Assembly: GCA_029857955.1 (NCBI GenBank)
Contig: JAOUFY010000011.1
Span: forward strand, 1 to 53,577
DNA from: Spirochaetia bacterium
GTDB taxonomy: Bacteria > Spirochaetota > Leptospiria > Turneriellales > JAOUFE01
Reading direction: 5' to 3'
DNA: 53,577 bases
The notes beneath the pieces are model-generated. The model saw only the letters and a list, made by a program, of their open reading frames with translations. It did not search any database and was not told the origin of the DNA. Of this stretch, positions 17,235 through 25,495 are shown piece after piece (the first letter of the stretch is position 1; every line of letters starts with the position of its first letter). Position numbers and translations under genes: made by a program.

Positions 17235-18862
17235 GTCAGGTAAATTATTTATGGTGGAAACATGGCGTATTGTATCATTTGTATGTCAGGAGTTTTTACG
17301 ATTCCAATGATGACGGAATAGGGGATTTACAGGGTGTAATCGAAAAACTTGATTATATAAAAGATCTGGGTTTTTCAGGAATATGGCTTTCTCCTGTATT
17401 TAAATCGCCGATGTTTGATTTTGGTTACGATATTTCGGATTATTATTCAATTGATTCGCAGTATGGTACTATGGACAATTTTAAACAGTTATTAAATGAA
17501 TCCCGCAGACGGGGTTTGTATATTATTTTAGACATTGCTGTAAATCATACATCTCAACTGCATCCCTGGTTTATTGAATCTAGTTCATCGGCGAATAATT
17601 TAAAGAGAAACTGGTACATCTGGAAAAAGGGTAAATGGATTGGCCCGCCAAACAACTGGATTACAGGTTTTTTTCAATCGGCGTGGAAATATGACTGTGT
17701 AACAAAAGAATATTATCTCCATTCATTTTTAAAAAACCAACCGGATTTAAACTGGAGAAATGTTGAAGTCCAAGATGAATTTGTAAAAATATTTAAATTC
17801 TGGATGGATCTCGGAGTTTCTGGTTTTCGACTCGATATGGTCAACTGGTTAATTAAAGATAAAGAATTTCGTGATAATCCATCAAGATTTTTTTTTAAAA
17901 TATTTCAAAAACAAATATATAATAAAAACAATAACAAAATTTTCCCGATATTAAAAATGATTAGAAAACTATTTGATCAGTATCCAGAAAGTGTTACCAT
18001 TGGAGAAGTATTTACAATGCCGCCGGGAGATCCTGAATTATCAGCGTTTTATATGGGAAATGGTCAAGATTCTCTTCATATGGCTTTTGATTTTTCCATG
18101 ATGTACAGATTTTGGAATGCCCGTTTAATTTTTAAAACCGTATCAAGGTGGATTCATGCCGTAGGAGAAAATGGCTGGCCGGTGCATGTGTTATCCAATC
18201 ATGATCAAAAAAGAAGTTTTAGCCGTTTTTGCAGGGGAAAACACAAGTTTCAAAAAGCTAAAGTTCTGGCCACACTGTTTTTAACATTGCCCGGTACACC
18301 GATTGTATATTACGGAGAAGAGCTGGGAATGAAAAGTATCGGGCTGAAAAAAAAAGACATTGTTGATCCTCTGGGTTTAAAGTTCTGGCCTTTATACAAT
18401 GGAAGAGATTCTTCAAGAACGCCGATGAAATGGAACTCACAAAAAAACGCGGGTTTTTCCAATTCAGAAAAAACATGGCTGCCGGTAGATGCAGATTATG
18501 AAACCTCAAATGTAATGATACAGAAAAAAAATCCAGATTCGCTGTTAAATTATTATAAAGAATTGATCTCTTTGCGAAATAAAAACCAAGCTCTGCATCG
18601 AGGCAAATGGAAGGTTCATATAGACGGTAAAGAAGGGATCATTGCTTATTTTCGAACATATATAAATGAATCCATTTTAGTTGTTTTAAATTTAAAAAAT
18701 AAAAGCAGTAAAATTAAAAGTTCCCCGGAAGGAGCATTAAAAGTATTATTTTCAACACATCTTGAAAAAAGCACAATTCTTCCTGATCAGGATTTTATTT
18801 TAATGCGGCCCATGGAAGCGACAATTTACAGTTGCTTGACTTCCCAGTACCAGACGCAGTAA
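17231..18862 (+). CDS. GH13 alpha-glucosidase / trehalose-synthase-like amylase family protein
   Basis: A 543-residue cytoplasmic GH13 enzyme acting on alpha-glucosides. The N-terminus has the oligo-1,6-glucosidase-type pattern WWKHGVLYHLYVRSF with DGIGDLQGVIEKLDYI. Conserved regions include DIAVNHTS, the nucleophile D202 in GFRLDMV, the acid/base E259 in IGEVF, and D325 in LSNHDQ. A C-terminal beta domain ends near residue 535. The motifs fit the GH13 subfamilies of oligosaccharide glucosidases; trehalose or sucrose isomerase activity is not excluded. It overlaps the PHP-GT4 gene by 4 bases, so the two are translationally coupled and probably act on one carbohydrate. Its 3' end overlaps the convergent CcbP-like gene by 37 bases. 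Confidence 0.88.
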   Translation: MSQVNYLWWKHGVLYHLYVRSFYDSNDDGIGDLQGVIEKLDYIKDLGFSGIWLSPVFKSPMFDFGYDISDYYSIDSQYGTMDNFKQLLNESRRRGLYIILDIAVNHTSQLHPWFIESSSSANNLKRNWYIWKKGKWIGPPNNWITGFFQSAWKYDCVTKEYYLHSFLKNQPDLNWRNVEVQDEFVKIFKFWMDLGVSGFRLDMVNWLIKDKEFRDNPSRFFFKIFQKQIYNKNNNKIFPILKMIRKLFDQYPESVTIGEVFTMPPGDPELSAFYMGNGQDSLHMAFDFSMMYRFWNARLIFKTVSRWIHAVGENGWPVHVLSNHDQKRSFSRFCRGKHKFQKAKVLATLFLTLPGTPIVYYGEELGMKSIGLKKKDIVDPLGLKFWPLYNGRDSSRTPMKWNSQKNAGFSNSEKTWLPVDADYETSNVMIQKKNPDSLLNYYKELISLRNKNQALHRGKWKVHIDGKEGIIAYFRTYINESILVVLNLKNKSSKIKSSPEGALKVLFSTHLEKSTILPDQDFILMRPMEATIYSCLTSQYQTQ

Positions 18863-19236
18863 TCTTCAATGAGTCTATAGTTGGGGTCGTCCTGTTGAAT
18901 TACAATCTCGCTTAAAGGAACTTTGAAATTTCCTCTATCGTCGCTGGCTTCACAAACCAGCCCATAAGCGGCTAAATCTTCCGTAGTATCAGGGTCGAGG
19001 ATATTGTGAACATCGATGATGGTTATATGTTCTCCGCCTTTTTCACGATCGGGCATGGCAAACTCGGCACGAAACGGAAAACTCACTGTAGATATCAAGT
19101 GATCAAACATAATTTCAAGATTTTGCCCGTTGATAAGCGGCCATTCATCTTCAATGTCGAGAGCAAAAATCGGATTAATGCGTTCTTTAGCCCCCCTGAT
19201 TTCTCTATCGTAAAAATGCAGTCCTGGATCTTCCAT
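18826..19236 (-). CDS. CcbP-like calcium-binding protein
   Basis: A 136-residue acidic protein resembling the calcium-binding CcbP family first described in Anabaena. Shared features are an N-terminal DREIRGAKERI region, the core FDHLISTVSFPFRAEF, and the C-terminal VPLSEIVIQ ... DYCVWYWE. It is rich in Asp and Glu, consistent with a soluble Ca2+ buffer or a carbohydrate/DNA-associated small acidic protein. An AAGGAGGA site lies close to the ATG, giving a confident start. It overlaps the GH13 gene tail by 37 bases on the opposite strand and lies just downstream of cobA (same strand). Family assignment is from pattern memory and tentative. Confidence 0.6.
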   Translation of the reverse strand: MEDPGLHFYDREIRGAKERINPIFALDIEDEWPLINGQNLEIMFDHLISTVSFPFRAEFAMPDREKGGEHITIIDVHNILDPDTTEDLAAYGLVCEASDDRGNFKVPLSEIVIQQDDPNYRLIEDYCVWYWEVKQL

Positions 19237-19286
19237 AGTTCCTCCTTTTTCGATTTTAAATTGATTTGCCCGGGTATTTGGCGCTT

Positions 19287-20036
19287 TTAAACCTCATTTT
19301 TAATTTTCTCAATATTGTCCATAAAATTTACAACATTTCCAATGATTAAAAGAGCAGGCGGTTTTACATCTGCTTTTTGGGCAATTTCAGAAATATTTCC
19401 CAGATTACCGCGAACGACACGCTGCAAAGGCAGAGTTGCATTTTCAATGATGGCGACAGGAATATTACAGTTGCCGTTTTTTTTACAAATCTCGCTGACC
19501 ATTTCTGATAAGGCAGTTACTCCCATGTAAATAACCGCAGTTTTGTCATGAAGGTCAAGTTCTGTAAAAGCAGAATAATCGCCATCTTCTTTTTTATGAC
19601 CGGTGATAAAAATAATTTGAGAGGCATAATCTCTATGCGAAAGGGGCAGGCCAATGGCAGCTGCAGCCGCAGAGGCCGCTGTAATGCCGGGAATGACTTC
19701 GCAGGAATAACCATGACGGGCAAGGTGTTCAAGCTCTTCGCCGCCGCGGCCAAAAATAAAAGGATCCCCTCCTTTTAGCCTGGAAACTACGTCGTATTTT
19801 GACGCAAGATCAACAAGCAGGTTGTTGATTTCATCCTGCGGAATGACATGAGCCCCTTTTTTCTTTCCGACGTAGACAAGTTTCGTCTCAGGCGCAGCAT
19901 GCTTGAGAACTTCTTTGTTTACAAGTTGATCATATAGTATAGCCTGTGAATTTTGTATGGCCTTGACAGCCTTTAGTGAGAGCAATTCAGGATCGCCCGG
20001 TCCCGCTCCAATTAAATAAATCTTTGTTTTTTTCAT
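19287..20036 (-). CDS. cobA: Uroporphyrinogen-III C-methyltransferase
   Basis: A 249-residue SAM-dependent enzyme that methylates uroporphyrinogen III at C2 and C7 to give precorrin-2, the branch point to cobalamin and siroheme. The family signatures are YLIGAGPGDPELLSLKA at residues 7-23, VSRLKGGDPFIFGRGGEEL near 85, and PGITAASAAAAAIGLPLSHR near 115. It is the single-domain form, not fused to siroheme synthase or uroporphyrinogen synthase. An ACAGGAA site precedes the ATG. The nearest related gene is hemN about 5 kb away. Its product is consistent with the B12 need of NrdJ. Confidence 0.95.
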   Translation of the reverse strand: MKKTKIYLIGAGPGDPELLSLKAVKAIQNSQAILYDQLVNKEVLKHAAPETKLVYVGKKKGAHVIPQDEINNLLVDLASKYDVVSRLKGGDPFIFGRGGEELEHLARHGYSCEVIPGITAASAAAAAIGLPLSHRDYASQIIFITGHKKEDGDYSAFTELDLHDKTAVIYMGVTALSEMVSEICKKNGNCNIPVAIIENATLPLQRVVRGNLGNISEIAQKADVKPPALLIIGNVVNFMDNIEKIKNEV

Positions 20037-20064
20037 TTCATTCCTGTGGTCTTTTCTCTAGACA

Positions 20065-20092
20065 ATAGTATACAATTCTAATAAAGGGGCAA
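20065..20092 (-). promoter_or_regulatory. Putative promoter of cobA
   Basis: On the minus strand TTGCCC (20087-20092), a 16-base spacer and TACTAT (20065-20070) read toward cobA, with a leader of about 25 bases before the ATG. Confidence 0.4.
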
Positions 20093-20111
20093 CCATTAAT
20101 AATTAAATAAA

Positions 20112-20159
20112 AGGGGGTTTTTGATATGAATGCCAATACTGTTTCTTTCAACACCCCCT
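20112..20159. repeat. Inverted repeat with G5/C5 arms
   Basis: AGGGGGT (20112-20118) and ACCCCCT (20153-20159) are perfect complements, extended inward by TTTGA/TTCAA with a bulge. The loop contains a 13-codon frame starting at the ATG 20126, which I regard as accidental. It could be an attenuator or operator in the spacer between cobA and the molybdopterin module. Confidence 0.4.
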
Positions 20160-20215
20160 CGCCTTAGAGTTGTTTAAAATCATGAAAATTAGCACTTATA
20201 ATTTCAATTTAATTT

Positions 20216-20231
20216 ATAGTACTAGTACTAT
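20216..20231. promoter_or_regulatory. Perfect 16-bp palindrome, candidate operator
   Basis: ATAGTACTAGTACTAT is an exact palindrome without spacer, suited to a dimeric regulator. It lies between divergent cobA and the molybdopterin-module genes. No regulator gene sits next to it. Confidence 0.4.
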
Positions 20232-20689
20232 GTCTGTTTAATTTATACATGTTCAAACTTGAAGTGGCTCCGCATTAATTTTAAATATTGTGAAGCACAC
20301 CCCTTGTTAAGTATTAATCCATGGTTTGTGTCGTATATTTGGCGCTTTTAACATTAATCACGTTAAACAGACTTGTCAAGTAGCGTTTGAATATGTTTTG
20401 CGCAAGCGGAACAAATCAAAAAGACACGGTAATAGAAATGAAATAAAACGAATGATTTTTAAACAACTCTTCGGCTACCCCCAAAGGTTAAAAATTCATC
20501 ATAACATTTAAGATTCAAACAAGAATAACAGATAATTATTATATTAGAAAAAATAGATATAAAAAAACTTGTAAAACGGAGAGGTTTTTTTTTATTAACC
20601 GTTTAATAATGTAATGGCAGTTACGTTGAAATTATTGTAATTCTGGCGAAAGCTGTATCACAATAAAATTGAGGAATGAGAGAGTAATC

Positions 20690-22363
20690 ATGAAATACGG
20701 ATTTATACTGGATAATCGAAAATGTATCGGATGTCATGCCTGCACCGTCGCGTGTAAATCAGAGCACAGCGTACCGATAGGCGTAAACAGAACATGGGTT
20801 AAATATATAGAAAAAGGAACTTTTCCTGATAGTCGTCGTTATTTTACAGTCATGCGGTGCAATCATTGTGAAAATCCACCCTGTGTGGACATTTGTCCTG
20901 TTGGGGCGCTCTTTCAACGCGAAGATGGTATTGTTGATTTTAACAATCAGCGATGTATCGGATGTAAGTCGTGCACCCAGGCCTGTCCTTACGATTCATT
21001 ATACATAGATCCAAATACCATGACGGCCGCAAAATGTAACTTTTGCGCTCATCGCATTGATCAAGGTTTAAACCCGGCGTGCGTAAATGTATGCCCTGAA
21101 GAAGCCATCATTTGCGGCGATATGGATGATCCGTCTTCAGCTATAAGTAAGCTCATGGGTAGAAACCAGTTACAGACTCGTAAAGCTGAAAAAGGTACCA
21201 CTCCCAAGTTGTATTATATTAACAGCGAGGCCTCGGCTCTTCATCCGATGGCGGCTCCGCCGACAAATCAATACCAGCAGTTTTCACAGGCAGCGGGGGT
21301 AGGTCATTATGCCAAATATGCTGAAAAACGAATTGTAAATGATGAATCCAGATTTTTACATAATTTAAACTCAAACAAAGCTGATTACGAAAAAGAAAGT
21401 CTGGCAGAAAATGGCGTTTTTCTGGCAAATGCTGGCGGGCAGGATGCTAAACTAATGAAAGGTGTAATGCATCGAACACATGACGCCCCTTCAAAAGGTC
21501 CTCAATGGGGTTGGGAATTGCCGGCCTATCTGTGGAGTAAGGCAATTTCAGCAGGGCTTTTTATCATCACAGCTGCGGTATCATTAAGCGGTTTCAAAGA
21601 TTCTGTTACAGGAAATACTTCAATGCAAACGCAAACTTTTGAATGGTTTAATGTTTTAGCTTCTTTTGGATTTTTAATTTTAACGACCATTTTCTTGATT
21701 AAAGATCTCGATAAACCATCTCGTTTTTTATATGTGATTTTACGTCCACAGTTTAATTCATGGCTTACACGGGGCGGCTACATACTTTCAACGTTTGGTT
21801 TTTTTCTGGCGCTATGGATTTTAGGCAGTCTTACTGGTGTTGAGTCATTGATCACCATGGGATACATTGGCGGACTTGTCGCAGGTATTGTGCTTGGAAT
21901 TTACACTGGATTTTTACTGGCCCAGGCAAAAGGACGCGATTTCTGGCAAAGTCCAATGCTGCCTTTACACATGTTGATTCATACAGTAATTGCGGGTTCG
22001 GCTTTTTTAATCATGACGTCAGGATTAAATTCGATGACTGTCAATTTAACCGGTCTTTTAACTGATGTTTTAACTGGAGCGCTATTTTTAAATTTAATTG
22101 TAATTGCTCTGGAATTAAAAGTTCCTCACCCGACAACAGACGCCAAACTTACGGTTGGTATGATTGTAGGAAAAAAATTCGGTTTATTGTTTTATGGCGG
22201 CAGTTTATTGATTGGGCATGTAATTCCCCTGATCATTTTATCACTCGGGATATCAGCGGCAAACCCTGCAGCAGCGGCACTGGCGGGACTTTGCGTGCTG
22301 ACAGGTATGTACATTACAGAACACATCTGGGTAAGAGCCCCTCAATTGGTCGCCTTGAGTTAA
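20690..22363 (+). CDS. Four-cluster Fe-S electron-transfer protein fused to an NrfD/PsrC-type membrane anchor
   Basis: A 557-residue fusion. Residues about 10-140 have four Cys clusters for 4Fe-4S centres: CIGCHACTVAC, CNHCENPPCVDIC, CIGCKSCTQAC and CNFC ... CVNVC. This is the DmsB/PsrB-type ferredoxin layout. A linker (about 150-270) leads to eight predicted membrane helices (about 275-555) like NrfD/PsrC quinone-reactive anchors. In most relatives these are two proteins. I chose the ATG at 20690, which follows GAGAGAG; a TTG at 20669 is also in frame. The next gene, 15 bases on, is the catalytic subunit. Inference: the complex exchanges electrons between the quinone pool and a molybdenum site. 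Confidence 0.88.
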   Translation: MKYGFILDNRKCIGCHACTVACKSEHSVPIGVNRTWVKYIEKGTFPDSRRYFTVMRCNHCENPPCVDICPVGALFQREDGIVDFNNQRCIGCKSCTQACPYDSLYIDPNTMTAAKCNFCAHRIDQGLNPACVNVCPEEAIICGDMDDPSSAISKLMGRNQLQTRKAEKGTTPKLYYINSEASALHPMAAPPTNQYQQFSQAAGVGHYAKYAEKRIVNDESRFLHNLNSNKADYEKESLAENGVFLANAGGQDAKLMKGVMHRTHDAPSKGPQWGWELPAYLWSKAISAGLFIITAAVSLSGFKDSVTGNTSMQTQTFEWFNVLASFGFLILTTIFLIKDLDKPSRFLYVILRPQFNSWLTRGGYILSTFGFFLALWILGSLTGVESLITMGYIGGLVAGIVLGIYTGFLLAQAKGRDFWQSPMLPLHMLIHTVIAGSAFLIMTSGLNSMTVNLTGLLTDVLTGALFLNLIVIALELKVPHPTTDAKLTVGMIVGKKFGLLFYGGSLLIGHVIPLIILSLGISAANPAAAALAGLCVLTGMYITEHIWVRAPQLVALS

Positions 22364-22378
22364 GTAAAAGGAAAAATT

Positions 22379-25261
22379 ATGTCAAAACCACACTATAAAC
22401 CAACTTTTATTGAAAAAATTGCAGAGTCGTTAAACCTGATACCAGGTTTACACGGAAAAGGTAAAAATGATCAACCGGAATTTAACAACGAATTAACTAA
22501 ATTTCCACCTATAGAAAAATGGAATAACTGGGAAGAATATGATCCCAAAGTATGGCCGCAAAAGCAAAAGAAAAAGTACATGATTGTACCAACCAACTGT
22601 TTTAACTGTGAATCAGGTTGCGGTTTAATCGCCTATGTAGATAAAGAAACCATGAAGGTGAAAAAATTTGAAGGAAACCCGTATCACCCTGGAAGTCGCG
22701 GTAAAAACTGCGCGAAGGGCCCGGCTACGATCAACCAGATTGACGACACAGATCGAATTTTATATCCGATGAAACGAAAAGGCGAGCGAGGCAGCGGTCA
22801 ATGGGAAAAAGTTTCCTGGGAAGAAGCGCTCGATGCTATTTCAGGACGAATACATACTGCGCTTAAAGAAGGGCGAAACAATGAAATTACTTATCACGTT
22901 GGCCGCCCTGGTCATGAAGGTTATATTGAGAGAGTGCTAAACGCATGGGGCGTCGACGGGCATAACAGTCATACCAACATTTGTTCTGCCGGCGCAAGAC
23001 TTGGCTATGCACTTTGGTCTGGATTTGATCGACCATCGCCGGATCATGCCAATGCAAAATTTATTTTGTTGATCAGCGCGCACCTTGAATCAGGTCATTA
23101 TTTTAATCCTCACGCTCAAAGAATAATGGAAGCAATGAACAACGGTACCAAACTTGCCGTCATTGACCCTCGACTAAGCAATACAGCAAGTATGGCTGAT
23201 TACTGGGTTGCCGCATACCCTGGAACGGAAGCCGCAATGCTGTTGGCTATGGCTAAAATCATTCTCGAAGAAAAATTGTATGATCGCGATTTTCTTGAAA
23301 ACTGGGTGAACTGGCAAAATTATATGGAGTATTTTGAACCAAAGGCTAAATCGACGTTTGATAATTTTATAGAATCTTTAATTAAGACCTATAAAGATTA
23401 TACTCCTGAATTTGCAGCTAAAGAATGCGGAATCGAAGCAAAAATGATCATTGACATTGCTCATGAAATTGGCAAAGCCGGGAAACAGTTTTCATGCCAT
23501 ACATGGCGAGCAGCTACAATGGGAAACGAAGGCGGTTGGGCTGTGGCAAGATCACTTCATTTTTTAAGTGTACTTACGGGCAGTGTAGGTACTGTCGGCG
23601 GAACTTCTCCAAGCGCATGGCAGAAGGTTAAACCTCATGTTTTTGATTCACCCGCCGCTCATAAATTCTGGAATGAACTACATTTTCCTAAAGAATATCC
23701 GTTATCTCATTATGAGATGAGTTTTCTTTTACCGCATATGTTAAAAGATGGCAGCAGTAAAATTGATGTATATTTTACTCGCGTATTTAATCCGGTATGG
23801 ACATATCCCGATGGTTTTACCTGGATGGATGTTTTAAAAGATGAATCAAAAGTTGGCTTACACGTAGCTCTTACGCCTACCTGGAATGAAACTGCTTATT
23901 ACGCCGACTATGTTTTACCGATGGGACATTCTTCAGAACGTCATGACTGGATCAGCTATGAAACTCATGCCGGCAAGTGGGTTGGTTTTCGTCAGCCGGT
24001 TTTAAGAGAAGCAGCAAAACGTATGGGTAAAAAAGTTGAATTTACCTATGAAACAAATCCAGGAGAAGTCTGGGAAGAAGATGAATTCTGGATTGAGCTT
24101 TCCTGGAAAATGGATCCGGACGGGTCATTGGGTATTCGTAAACATTTTATTTCACCTTATCGAAAAGATAAAAAAATTACCATTGATGAATATTACCAGT
24201 ATGCTTTTGAAAAACTGCCTGGTCTGCCAGAGAAAGCTAAAGCAGAAAAACTAACTCCTTTGGAATATATGAAAAAGTATGGCGTTTTTGAAGTTGAGAA
24301 AAAAACCTACAACAAGCATCTTTCAAAAGTAAATACTGCAGGAGCGAAGGTGGATAAAAAAAGTAACTGTGTTGTAAAAGACGGCAAAACCATCGGCGTG
24401 ATGATTAACGGCGAAGCTGTAGAGGGTTTTCATACCCCTTCAAGAAAGCAGGAATTGTTTTCTCAAACCATGATCGACTGGAAATGGCCTGAATACAGTT
24501 TACCGGTTTATATAAAAAGTCATATTCATGAAAGTAAAATCAACCGAAACAAGGGTGAATTTACATTATTGCCGACATTTCGTTTGCCAAATTTAATTCA
24601 CTCAAGATCCGGAAACGCACAATGGCTGGTTGAACTTGCCAATAAAAATCCGGTATGGATGCATACTTCAGATGCTGAAAAAATGGGCGTAAAAACCGGA
24701 GATTTAATTCGGGTTAATACCGAGATCGGTTATTTTGTCAACAGAGTATGGGTAACCGAAGGAATTCGTCCTGGCGTGGTTGCCTGTTCTCACCACATAG
24801 GTCGATGGCGCAAACTGGAAGATCCAAAGGGCAACCGATGGGCATCAAATCTGGTAAATGTTACCAAAGACGGCGATACATGGAATATGCGCGTAATGGA
24901 TGGTATTCGTCCTTTTCATTCCAGCAATTCTGATACAAAGCGAATTTACTGGAGTGATGGCGGCGTTCATCAAGATATCACCCATGCAGTTCATCCGGAT
25001 CCTGTCAGCGGGGCCCATTGCTGGCATCAGAAGGTCAGCGTTGAAATCGCGTACCCTGATGATCGATACGGCGATGTGTCTGTTGATACAAAAAAATCCA
25101 TGCAGGTATATAGAGACTGGCTAAAGAAAACCAGACCAGCTCCAGGTCCTGGAGGATTGCGCAGACCTCTTTGGTTGGGCAGACCGTTAAAACCCGCCGA
25201 CGAATTGTTTTATATTAAAGATAAAACGGCTGTGAAAAAAGCTTCTGCAAAGAAGAAGTAA
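22379..25261 (+). CDS. Molybdopterin (bis-MGD) oxidoreductase catalytic subunit, substrate unknown
   Basis: A 960-residue DMSO-reductase-family catalytic subunit. The N-terminal 4Fe-4S motif is C74-x2-C77-x3-C81 with a fourth Cys near 110 in KNCAKG. Then come KVSWEEALDAI, a likely Mo ligand Cys202 in TNICSAGARLGY, the MGD-binding VIDPRLSNTAS, and a C-terminal MopB-4 domain with VKTGDLIRV. The N-terminus has no twin-arginine signal, although many relatives with NrfD anchors are exported by Tat. The AAGGAAAA site supports this start. The C-terminal tail is Lys-rich. Polysulfide/thiosulfate-, arsenate- or other-substrate roles are all possible; a Cys ligand is compatible with the polysulfide/thiosulfate/arsenate or nitrate-type branches. 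Substrate is not assigned. Confidence 0.88.
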   Translation: MSKPHYKPTFIEKIAESLNLIPGLHGKGKNDQPEFNNELTKFPPIEKWNNWEEYDPKVWPQKQKKKYMIVPTNCFNCESGCGLIAYVDKETMKVKKFEGNPYHPGSRGKNCAKGPATINQIDDTDRILYPMKRKGERGSGQWEKVSWEEALDAISGRIHTALKEGRNNEITYHVGRPGHEGYIERVLNAWGVDGHNSHTNICSAGARLGYALWSGFDRPSPDHANAKFILLISAHLESGHYFNPHAQRIMEAMNNGTKLAVIDPRLSNTASMADYWVAAYPGTEAAMLLAMAKIILEEKLYDRDFLENWVNWQNYMEYFEPKAKSTFDNFIESLIKTYKDYTPEFAAKECGIEAKMIIDIAHEIGKAGKQFSCHTWRAATMGNEGGWAVARSLHFLSVLTGSVGTVGGTSPSAWQKVKPHVFDSPAAHKFWNELHFPKEYPLSHYEMSFLLPHMLKDGSSKIDVYFTRVFNPVWTYPDGFTWMDVLKDESKVGLHVALTPTWNETAYYADYVLPMGHSSERHDWISYETHAGKWVGFRQPVLREAAKRMGKKVEFTYETNPGEVWEEDEFWIELSWKMDPDGSLGIRKHFISPYRKDKKITIDEYYQYAFEKLPGLPEKAKAEKLTPLEYMKKYGVFEVEKKTYNKHLSKVNTAGAKVDKKSNCVVKDGKTIGVMINGEAVEGFHTPSRKQELFSQTMIDWKWPEYSLPVYIKSHIHESKINRNKGEFTLLPTFRLPNLIHSRSGNAQWLVELANKNPVWMHTSDAEKMGVKTGDLIRVNTEIGYFVNRVWVTEGIRPGVVACSHHIGRWRKLEDPKGNRWASNLVNVTKDGDTWNMRVMDGIRPFHSSNSDTKRIYWSDGGVHQDITHAVHPDPVSGAHCWHQKVSVEIAYPDDRYGDVSVDTKKSMQVYRDWLKKTRPAPGPGGLRRPLWLGRPLKPADELFYIKDKTAVKKASAKKK

Positions 25262-25311
25262 TAAATTTTATTTAGAGAGCGTCCCAAAACCCATCCATGG
25301 ATTTTGAGATG

Positions 25312-25369
25312 CCGGTACATCCCTGTACCGGAAGAGCGTGCCCAAGTTTTAGACGCGCTCTTAACTGCC
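25312..25369. repeat. Tandem hairpins downstream of the molybdopterin module
   Basis: CCGGTACA (25312-25319) and TGTACCGG (25324-25331) make a perfect 8-bp stem with a TCCC loop. Immediately after, AAGAGCGTG and CGCGCTCTT pair (one G-U). Upstream, 25294-25303 is the palindrome ATCCATGGAT. The pattern CATCCxTG occurs in both of the first two loops, suggesting a repeated structural unit. Confidence 0.45.
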
Positions 25370-25377
25370 GTGTTTGA

Positions 25378-25427
25378 AACAAAGTAGTCAAAAAACTATA
25401 TAAAGTTAATTGATTACTTTGTTTTTT
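25378..25427 (+). terminator. Rho-independent terminator of the molybdopterin operon
   Basis: AACAAAGTAGTCAA (25378-25391) pairs with TTGATTACTTTGTT (25410-25423) over 14 positions with one G-U. A run of six T follows at 25422-25427. It is 117 bases after the stop of the catalytic subunit gene and faces the convergent rapA-like gene. Confidence 0.7.
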
Positions 25428-25495
25428 CGATTATAAAATTTATTCATAAAAAGTGCAATCGCGAAAAAAATTCATAGCAGATTGAGTTAAAAGTC

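Larger units (their letters stand above)
20037..20689. other. Long regulatory spacer between cobA and the molybdopterin module
   Basis: This 653-base gap separates divergent genes. It holds a predicted cobA promoter (20065-20092), a G5/C5 inverted repeat (20112-20159), a perfect 16-bp palindrome (20216-20231) and a 16-mer shared with the cobA stop region (20336-20351). A 61-codon ORF at 20326-20511 starts with GTG and has no ribosome site, so I do not call it. No tRNA-like fold or riboswitch core was recognised. Confidence 0.5.

Noticed and set aside
20126-20167. 13-codon frame in the loop of the G5/C5 inverted repeat
   Set aside because: It has no separate ribosome site beyond the G-run of the repeat itself, and the peptide shows no features; the repeat explains the sequence better.
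20326-20511. 61-codon plus-strand ORF in the cobA/molybdopterin spacer
   Set aside because: It begins with GTG, has no ribosome site, and overlaps repeat sequence. Composition is not protein-like enough to call.
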